Shown here piece by piece: positions 32,219-36,740 of a stretch of DNA of 36,740 nt. The DNA comes from Bacteroidales bacterium. GTDB taxonomy: Bacteria; Bacteroidota; Bacteroidia; Bacteroidales; F082. The stretch's first letter is position 1. Every line of letters begins with the position of its first letter. The notes below the pieces were generated by a model. That model was not told the DNA's origin. It searched no databases and saw only the letters and a list, made by a program, of their open reading frames with translations. The DNA is taken from the NCBI GenBank assembly GCA_017508895.1, contig JAFWRA010000118.1, positions 1 to 36,740 of the forward strand, given 5' to 3'. The position numbers and the translations under genes were made by a program.

Positions 32219-32479
32219 ATGTATTACAAGATCCACGTCAAAACCGACGCTGCTTTCGGCTCGCAAGCCCTACAGCCAATCCTTCGGAAAAACAACGTCG
32301 TTAAACGCCACACCACGTTAATCTACGAAGCAACCATCAGAACCAAGAAAGACCACCTCGTTGATGAAATCGTCGCTGCCTTTGAAAGCAAAGGCATCAA
32401 GCCATCAGAGTACAAAATCACCACCACGCCTTATGAGCGCAAAGCCCCTAAAAAACGCAAATCCAACAGAACCCCGTAG
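32219..32479 (+). CDS. Small protein, paralog 2 of a tandem pair
   Basis: This 86-residue protein starts at ATG 32219, 4 bases after the previous stop. MYYKIHVKTDAAFGSQALQP ... LIYEATIRTKKDHLVDEIVAAF ... SEYKITTTPYE aligns with paralog 1 over its full length without large gaps. It ends in a basic tail (RKAPKKRKSNRTP) absent from paralog 1, which suggests nucleic acid contact. Its TAG stop lies inside the palindrome ACCCCGTAGGGGT (32471-32483), so a REP-like element defines its end. Function is unknown. Confidence 0.75.
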   Translation: MYYKIHVKTDAAFGSQALQPILRKNNVVKRHTTLIYEATIRTKKDHLVDEIVAAFESKGIKPSEYKITTTPYERKAPKKRKSNRTP

Positions 32480-32540
32480 GGGTGCCACGACACTAACCAG
32501 GGGTGTCAACCCCTGGGCAGGGTGCCAACCCCTGGGCATA
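32471..32540. repeat. Cluster of REP-like palindromes
   Basis: ACCCCGTAGGGGT (32471-32483) and CCAGGGGTGTCAACCCCTGG (32497-32516, perfect 8-bp arms) are followed by a near copy, GGGTGCCAACCCCTGGGCA (from 32520). The last two units are about 19 bases apart in period. The first palindrome contains the stop codon of the upstream gene. Confidence 0.85.
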
Positions 32541-32553
32541 AACCCGAGAAAAC

Positions 32554-32802
32554 ATGATAGAAATCATCGACGAATACACCATCAGGACATCCCTCTGGGG
32601 CATCGTCCGCTTCAAGCAGGCTCCCAAAGGCAGAAACGCTGAATGGATTTGTAGGCACTGCCTATTCCTCCGCTCACAGTCTGATGAAGAATGTGGCCAA
32701 ATCCCTTGCCGTGCCTCTCGGCGTTCCGATGGTCTGAATGGCTATTTCTCCATCCAGTGCATCCCCATCGAGCCGCTGTTTCCATCCAGCGTATTCAGAT
32801 AA
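32554..32802 (+). CDS. Small Cys-rich protein, probable zinc-binding
   Basis: This 82-residue protein has cysteines at 33, 36, 47 and 52 (WICRHCLFL ... EECGQIPCR), followed by RSDGLNGYF. The pattern CxxCxF ... C ... C ... RxDGxNxxF recalls small proteins of Bacteroides phages and mobile elements that I know only by pattern, so the family is uncertain. A zinc site is the natural reading of the four cysteines. The ATG at 32554 follows the REP cluster by 13 bases. A strong terminator begins at 32804, 2 bases after the stop, closing the plus-strand module. Confidence 0.65.
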   Translation: MIEIIDEYTIRTSLWGIVRFKQAPKGRNAEWICRHCLFLRSQSDEECGQIPCRASRRSDGLNGYFSIQCIPIEPLFPSSVFR

Positions 32803-32803
32803 C

Positions 32804-32869
32804 AAAATGCCCCGCCATCTCTTCCCCCTTTTAAGGGGGTCAGGGGGATTAGCGGGGCATTTTCTTTTG
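32804..32869 (+). terminator. Terminator built around a REP-like palindrome
   Basis: AAAATGCCCCGC (32804-32815) pairs perfectly with GCGGGGCATTTT (32852-32863), followed by CTTTT. The loop contains CCCCCTTTTAAGGGGG (32824-32839). The structure is strong on both strands. Confidence 0.8.
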
Positions 32870-32881
32870 CCTTTTCCTCAT

Positions 32882-32908
32882 TTTCCTCAACTTCCTCAAC
32901 TTCCTCAA
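32882..32908. repeat. 9-bp tandem repeat CTTCCTCAA
   Basis: Three units (the first with one change) at 32882, 32891 and 32900. The reverse complement (TTGAGGAAG) matches the linker-coding repeat at 30499-30533. Confidence 0.85.
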
Positions 32909-32937
32909 CTCGTTTTTGTGAGGACAAATGTCCCATC

Positions 32938-32970
32938 CAGAGGGGGTGCCGCGCAGCGGTGGGGGAGTCC
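32938..32970. repeat. REP-like unit ending at a stop codon
   Basis: GGGGGTGCCGCGCAGCGGTG carries the palindrome CCGCGCAGCGG (32949-32959) between G-runs, the same design as GGTCGCAGACC at 30155-30165. It ends exactly where the minus-strand gene's stop codon (32971-32973) begins. Confidence 0.65.
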
Positions 32971-34983
32971 TCATTTCTCTCGCTTTTCTCTCATCGCCTC
33001 AAACTTCTTACTGTACTGCTTGTCCACAAGCCCATAAACCCCTTCGCCAAACTTGGCAAATCTCGCTTCATCCTGTTTGAGGCTCCACGTGACGCTTCGT
33101 TTGTTGGTATGCGGATATACCTTCAGCACCTTCTTCATGATTTTGTCAATGTGTAGTGGGGTCTTGGCCTCTTTCAAAACATCGGCCACCAATTGTCTGA
33201 TGGTGCCTCGATACACATGCTCCCATTCTGTCAAGGCGTATCTCATTGACTTTCCGATGGGCTTGATAGTCTCTGCACGCGAAATCTTTCCCTTGAAATA
33301 ATCCAAGCTCATGTCCTTGGCCTCGGGTTGCCTCTTGATAAATGCCTTATACAGCTCCTCAATCCCCATCGGCTTGCCTTTCTTGCGCAGTATTTCGGTT
33401 ACTTCATAAATCACATCAATCCCTTGGGGCTGAAAAATGATGTTCTTGTCTTCGTCAACGGTAAGTCCGTAGGCCTTGCTGATGATGACCGGCAAGGCTT
33501 TCATGTGAACGCCCCTTAGTTCAACAGGAGCATCGTCCAACACATTACCGAGCGGAATGCTACAGGTTTCACCTTTTATCCGATTATTAATCGCATTGAT
33601 TGTGCTGCAAGCCTTATAGATTACGCTTACATGCAGTTTGTCGTTCACAAGGAAATGCTTATCGTTCACTTTCGCCAATTTCAGCCCGAACCCATCGGTA
33701 CATATCTTGGCAAACGACTCAAAGGGTATGTTCACTTTTTCATTCTCGACAACGCTCTTATATAATTCGTCGACATCTGGGATGACAAGGTCGGTGCGAA
33801 ACTTGTAATACAACCATCCTTTATCCCTGAACAAATGCCTTGGTGCTCTAACATAATAGCTCCTGACGGTCGGCTTTGAATACCCCATCTCCTTTGCTAT
33901 CTCCTCAAGGGTCTTTGGTTTTCCATCATAAATGCCCGTCGCCTTGGCAAAGATCCATTCAAACTTGTCCGTCGTGTTCATCAAATGTTCCCTTAACAGG
34001 AAAAACATGGGATAATACCCGTATTGTTTATGGAAACCAGCAACGAAACAGGTCTGCTCTTCCGTCAGATAACGATAGTTGTTGGCAACGATGGACTTGC
34101 CCAGCTCGTCACCGCTAATGCCTTCGTACCAAAACAAGGTCTCTTTCAGTTCCGCTATCAGGAGCGTCAAAACCCTGTGTGAGTATCTCCAACACGACAA
34201 CTTGTACCATAAATCATCTATCTCTCGATCTGTATGCTGAAACAATCCCAAAGCCTTAAAGTACGTAGGTATCAGCTTCTGCCTTACTTCTTTCAAGTCA
34301 TATCTACCAAGATGCTGTTCGGCTCTGTTTTCAAAGTCAGTCACGAGGGCTCGCCTTCTCATCGCCAATGTCGGGTCTTTTACTTGTAGTTCTGCTGCAA
34401 ACGTTTCGTCGCAGAACCAGATGATTGCCCGTGCCATGACGACCAACTCGTAGGTATAGGTGTCATCCAGCCCTTCTTTCCTAATCGAGGAATGAATATC
34501 TGAAAGCAGCTGGTAACAATAGTGTTTCAGCTCACGGCTTTTTAGGCCATTGAACCTTTCACACAAGTCTTTCTGGTTGCAGAAGAAGAAAGTATAAAAC
34601 GCCTTGGAATCGCCAAAGGTGTCGTAGAACTGCTTTATGCTATCCAAGGAGAAGTCAAGCAGAGGCCTTTTGTAATGCTCTACAATGATTTCTTTATGCT
34701 TTTCCGGCAAGTCTTTGTAACTATCCAACTTTTCCAACAGCTGGACTGCATATTTGTAATTGACCAGCCCGATGACATTTTCATACTCTTGAATGGTGTA
34801 TGGGCCACAATTACGCAGTTTCCGCAAGTTCCCTTCGTGATGGTATCGAATAAGGTCTCCTACGGTGACGATACCGAATGCTTTACACACATTCAAAGCC
34901 CTGTATGAAATCATCCCTTCCTGATAGTAGTATTCAAGCGGTCTTCTGAGAATTACTTTGATGCTTTTTCCATCCTTAATCAT
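32971..34983 (-). CDS. Putative transcription regulator with alpha-CTD-like, sigma-4-like HTH and HARE-HTH-like segments
   Basis: This 670-residue protein appears cytoplasmic. Residues ~24-72 (NVCKAFGIVTVGDLIRYH ... LRNCGPYTIQEYENVI) resemble the helix-hairpin-helix of the RNA polymerase alpha-subunit C-terminal domain. Residues ~356-380 (PKTLEEIAKEMGYSKPTVRS) form a sigma region 4-like helix-turn-helix. Residues ~525-585 (ILRKKGKPMGIEELYKAF ... GKSMRYALTEW) look like a winged helix. Residues ~592-655 (LKEAKTPLHIDKIMKKVLK ... ARFAKFGEGVYGLVD) look like a HARE-HTH domain. The middle is helical and unassigned. I infer a factor contacting promoters or RNA polymerase. The leader carries an 18-bp palindrome (35021-35038) and a -7 element at plus 35060-35067, hinting at autoregulation. 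Confidence 0.75.
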   Translation of the reverse strand: MIKDGKSIKVILRRPLEYYYQEGMISYRALNVCKAFGIVTVGDLIRYHHEGNLRKLRNCGPYTIQEYENVIGLVNYKYAVQLLEKLDSYKDLPEKHKEIIVEHYKRPLLDFSLDSIKQFYDTFGDSKAFYTFFFCNQKDLCERFNGLKSRELKHYCYQLLSDIHSSIRKEGLDDTYTYELVVMARAIIWFCDETFAAELQVKDPTLAMRRRALVTDFENRAEQHLGRYDLKEVRQKLIPTYFKALGLFQHTDREIDDLWYKLSCWRYSHRVLTLLIAELKETLFWYEGISGDELGKSIVANNYRYLTEEQTCFVAGFHKQYGYYPMFFLLREHLMNTTDKFEWIFAKATGIYDGKPKTLEEIAKEMGYSKPTVRSYYVRAPRHLFRDKGWLYYKFRTDLVIPDVDELYKSVVENEKVNIPFESFAKICTDGFGLKLAKVNDKHFLVNDKLHVSVIYKACSTINAINNRIKGETCSIPLGNVLDDAPVELRGVHMKALPVIISKAYGLTVDEDKNIIFQPQGIDVIYEVTEILRKKGKPMGIEELYKAFIKRQPEAKDMSLDYFKGKISRAETIKPIGKSMRYALTEWEHVYRGTIRQLVADVLKEAKTPLHIDKIMKKVLKVYPHTNKRSVTWSLKQDEARFAKFGEGVYGLVDKQYSKKFEAMREKREK

Positions 34984-35020
34984 AGCCTTTTCTTATTTGC
35001 GAAAGAACCCTATTGAAATT

Positions 35021-35038
35021 CATCAGTTGTAACTGATG
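35021..35038 (-). promoter_or_regulatory. 18-bp palindrome in the leader of the regulator gene (possible operator)
   Basis: CATCAGTT-GT-AACTGATG is perfect over 8-bp arms and lies between the -7 element (35060-35067) and the ATG at 34983. Confidence 0.5.
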
Positions 35039-35059
35039 TTTTTCTTTACAATTTCTTGG

Positions 35060-35067
35060 CAAAACTA
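35060..35067 (-). promoter_or_regulatory. -7 promoter element of the regulator gene
   Basis: The minus strand reads TAGTTTTG, matching TAnnTTTG, 76 bases before the start codon and just downstream of the broken AbiEii-like gene. Confidence 0.5.
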
Positions 35068-35073
35068 CAAAAT

Positions 35074-35380
35074 TCACCTCGTCAACCCTCTAACCCTAGC
35101 TTGCAACTCTTCCATTCTCTGCATGAGGGCATCAAATTCTGGCGACTTGCCATAAATGAAGAATCGTCTCATATTGGCATAGTCGGTCATCCAAGCTTCG
35201 CGTTGCGCTTCTGGTATGAGGAAATTGATGGTCGCTGGGTCATGCAGGTCGTAGTTTACATACTTTAGTGCGTAGTAGGTTCGGCGATGCTCAACGATAG
35301 CATCATAGAGCGAACGGTCGGCCAGCCTCTATGCGTTTTCTTAAGGTTTCACCGTCCTTTATGGGATGTTCGCTACTCAT
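35074..35380 (-). pseudogene. Frameshifted AbiEii/AbiGii nucleotidyltransferase-toxin C-terminal remnant
   Basis: Reading from the ATG at 35380 gives MSSEHPIKDGETLRKRIEA, then a stop after a few out-of-frame residues. Shifting frame by one base near 35322-35325 continues as ADRSLYDAIVEHRRTYYALK ... PATINFLIPEAQREAWMTDY ... FFIYGKSPEFDALMQRMEEL, to the TGA at 35074. The pattern (a helix followed by EHRR.YY, a P.TI.F.P strand, a DY..M helix and P.FD.L...M.EL) matches the C-terminus of AbiEii-type toxins as I recall them. The N-terminal nucleotidyltransferase part and the antitoxin gene are absent. A promoter-like TATCTTTG (plus 35414-35421) lies upstream of the ATG. A single-base sequencing error would restore a ~98-residue protein. 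Confidence 0.6.
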
Positions 35381-35413
35381 TGCACCTTTGAAATTTTGAC
35401 AATTTTTCAAGTG

Positions 35414-35421
35414 CAAAGATA
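35414..35421 (-). promoter_or_regulatory. -7 promoter element upstream of the broken toxin-like gene
   Basis: The minus strand reads TATCTTTG, a good TAnnTTTG match, 33 bases before the ATG at 35380. Confidence 0.45.
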
Positions 35422-35523
35422 GAAAAATAATACGTTCAAACTAAATTTTTTATCATTCTACTACACCAATTTTTCCCTCTCCTCATAGGGGGATTGTGTC
35501 AAAACCATTCAATTTTTCATTTT

Positions 35524-36267
35524 TCAATATGTCTCACTCCACCATCGCAACGGCCTCGCTGGATGTTCCTCGTCCACCCTGCGGAACGTCGAGCTTTGAT
35601 GGAGGTCCTTCCAGCCCATGTTTTCTGTATCCGTAATGACAAGGCATTTCATCTCATAACCTTTGTTGAGGATGTTGAAGCTGACATAGCCGTTTAGTAT
35701 GGCCTCAGGCAAGTCGCCCACCTTCTCGAAGACCGCCTTGCGGGCCTCTTCGGGAACGGTAATCAGGTATTCGCCGTAAGGATTCTCCTCCGCTTTCTTC
35801 AGCGTGTACTTCGCTCTGTCCACTATGTTCTCCCCATTGAAATCCACGCTGAGTTTGTTTCCACGCTCAAAACGAAGCACCATGCACCAGGTCACCTTAC
35901 AAGACAAGTCACCAAACTCACAACGGGTATGAAGCCATTGCCAAGAGCCTATCAAACTGTCTGGATGAAAAGCTTCATATTTTGGGTTTTGTTCATAATG
36001 ACCTTCATCGAGCGTCAATGTGTCCTTCCCCCTCTGCATTCCCCCTTTTAAGGGGGCAGGGGGATTAGGGGTTAGTCCTTCATGATTCTTCAACTGAGCC
36101 GAAGGACGGTCCCTGAGCTCCGTCGAAGGACGGTCCCTGTGCTCTGTCGAAGGACGGTTCCTGAGCTCTGTCGAAGGACGGTTCCCTTCTTGGCATCCCA
36201 CCAGCAGCAGGGCGGCCAAAGCCGCCACTGCTACTGCGAGGATGATACTTTTTTTGATATTCTTCAT
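35524..36267 (-). CDS. Lipocalin-like lipoprotein with repeat-derived N-terminal linker
   Basis: This 247-residue lipoprotein has signal peptide MKNIKKSIILAVAVAALAAL and lipobox cysteine C25 in LLVGCQEG. Residues ~29-60 are repeats of an 8-residue unit (RPSTELRD/N), encoded by near-identical 24-bp DNA units (36099-36188). Residues ~65-77 (LTPNPPAPLKGGM) are encoded by a REP-like palindrome (36041-36056). The folded part starts at SLIGSWQWLHTRCEFGDLSC (~104) and reads as a lipocalin-like beta barrel ending around DLHQSSTFRRVDEE. So the domain is tethered to the membrane by a linker made entirely of repetitive DNA. Function is unknown; it resembles the 7.0 kb lipoprotein only in general type. 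Confidence 0.75.
   Translation of the reverse strand: MKNIKKSIILAVAVAALAALLLVGCQEGNRPSTELRNRPSTEHRDRPSTELRDRPSAQLKNHEGLTPNPPAPLKGGMQRGKDTLTLDEGHYEQNPKYEAFHPDSLIGSWQWLHTRCEFGDLSCKVTWCMVLRFERGNKLSVDFNGENIVDRAKYTLKKAEENPYGEYLITVPEEARKAVFEKVGDLPEAILNGYVSFNILNKGYEMKCLVITDTENMGWKDLHQSSTFRRVDEEHPARPLRWWSETY
36041..36056. repeat. REP-like palindrome CCCCCTTTTAAGGGGG inside lipoprotein gene
   Basis: Identical 16 bases occur at 32824-32839, and both are followed by CAGGGGGATTAG (with T or nothing before the C). Here it is in frame in a coding sequence. Confidence 0.9.
36099..36188. repeat. Tandem 24-bp repeats in lipoprotein gene
   Basis: About four copies of GAAGGACGGTyCCTGwGCTC plus yGTC. Each contains the core CTTCGACrGAGC on the minus strand, related to the hemW insert at 21280-21305. 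Confidence 0.9.
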
Positions 36268-36327
36268 TTATTGATTCTCTTTTTTTGATCTGGATTTATG
36301 GAACCTCTTCAATCCCTTCTGTTTTTG

Positions 36328-36591
36328 TCACCATGGGAAAATACCCATCGGCACACCATTCAGCCAGCTGCTGTCCAAACGGTTTAGCTGGTTGTATGTG
36401 AATTGCTCCTCAAAGTATCCGGTATTTTCAGTTCGCACGGCTAGGTTAGCAAAAATAACGTAACCATACCCGAAACCCTGCAAAATATTCTCGCTTGCAG
36501 CAAAGTCAGTAAGCGGTGAAACCTAGAGTATCTGATATTTGAATCCCAAAATCATAGTTTTCGTGGCGGCGGCTTCGCCACCCCGAAACAT
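36328..36591 (-). pseudogene. Short ORF interrupted by an amber codon
   Basis: From ATG 36591 the minus strand reads MFRGGEAAATKTMILGFKYQIL, meets TAG at 36523-36525, and then continues in the same frame for 64 residues (VSPLTDFAASENILQGFGYG ... LDSSWLNGVPMGIFPW) to TGA at 36328. The smooth continuation across the TAG suggests one coding sequence broken by a point mutation. The start overlaps a hairpin GTGGCG/CGCCAC (36563-36581). I do not recognise the product. It could be a dispersed repeat element rather than a gene. Confidence 0.35.
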
Positions 36592-36632
36592 AACAAACAA
36601 CAGTTTTCAATGGCATTATTCAGATTTGCGTC

Positions 36633-36740
36633 TTACAAATCGGGCATATCCTTCATGTCTCTATTATATCCTAAATCTTTACCACAAATGACATCCATTA
36701 TACGACATGGAGGATAAACTGAACCTTCTTCACATCTGTA
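36633..36740 (-). CDS. C-terminal end of an unidentified gene running off the window
   Basis: The minus-strand frame is open from the window edge for 35 codons (YRCEEGSVYPPCRIMDVICG ... MKDMPDL) and stops at TAA 36633-36635. Three cysteines are visible. It is too short to identify, and being open at the edge is weak evidence for coding. Confidence 0.4.
   Translation of the reverse strand, partial: YRCEEGSVYPPCRIMDVICGKDLGYNRDMKDMPDL

Noticed and set aside
32742..32936. Minus-strand ORF containing VEEVEEVEEN
   Set aside because: It is the translation of the 9-bp repeat and REP-like palindrome; it resembles the DUF3987 linker only because the DNA repeat is shared.
36523..36525. Amber codon recoding (for example pyrrolysine)
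   Set aside because: Nothing in the window suggests a recoding system; a nonsense mutation or repeat DNA is simpler.

Overview
The window reads as a chromosomal segment of an uncultured member of the Bacteroidales. The reasons are internal. Several genes are preceded by the Bacteroidetes-type -7 element TAnnTTTG. Two secreted proteins end in a type IX secretion (T9SS) type A sorting domain. The gene families are typical of the phylum: DUF4837 lipoprotein, LytS/LytTR pair, BT4734-type primase with a DUF3987 partner, and a Porphyromonas-type peptidylarginine deiminase. No rRNA or CRISPR array is present, and there is one tRNA.

Layout. Bases 1-3930 hold the 3' end of purL, a YbaK-type deacylase and a GNAT acetyltransferase in one tight run. 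Bases 4030-7761 carry envelope and household genes: an MltD-like LysM transglycosylase, a DUF4837 lipoprotein, a small lipocalin-like lipoprotein on the minus strand, and a stand-alone HsdR-N type nuclease-fold protein. Bases 7839-19603 form an exported-protein region. It holds a 1337-residue T9SS cargo with BACON-like repeats, a small protein with a PVGSG/membrane/KRREE tail, and three consecutive secreted enzymes: an endonuclease I, an M14 zinc carboxypeptidase and a PPAD-like peptidylarginine deiminase. These three lack a T9SS domain and all end in the same duplicated, Trp-rich ~155-residue module (GWNWW ... YKIQT ... NWFGY ... GHGYVY). This is the best candidate for an undescribed system in the window. 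Bases 19687-27243 contain a probable cysteate synthase, hemW, an FG-GAP-repeat T9SS protein, aquaporin Z, and a LytS-type kinase with its LytTR regulator.

From tRNA-Lys(CTT) at 27344 to the right edge the content looks accessory. Just after the tRNA are two direct and two inverted copies of a CGTGTCAAC-type motif. Then come an unknown gene, two helix-turn-helix proteins, a split primase/ATPase pair, two tandem small paralogous proteins and a Cys-rich small protein. On the minus strand is a 670-residue putative transcription regulator combining an alpha-CTD-like segment, a sigma-4-like HTH and winged-helix/HARE-HTH-like segments. A frameshifted AbiEii-like toxin remnant, a lipoprotein with in-frame DNA repeats and another broken ORF follow. 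No integrase or second attachment site is visible, so the element is either truncated by the window or decayed.

A thread through the window is short palindromic (REP-like) DNA. One family (CCCCCTT..AAGGGGG with a following GGGGGATTA) and another (CTTCGACAGrCTcaGGG-like) lie between genes and also in frame inside genes: the DUF3987 protein, the 35.5 kb lipoprotein and hemW. All family assignments are from reading the translations; no database search was run.
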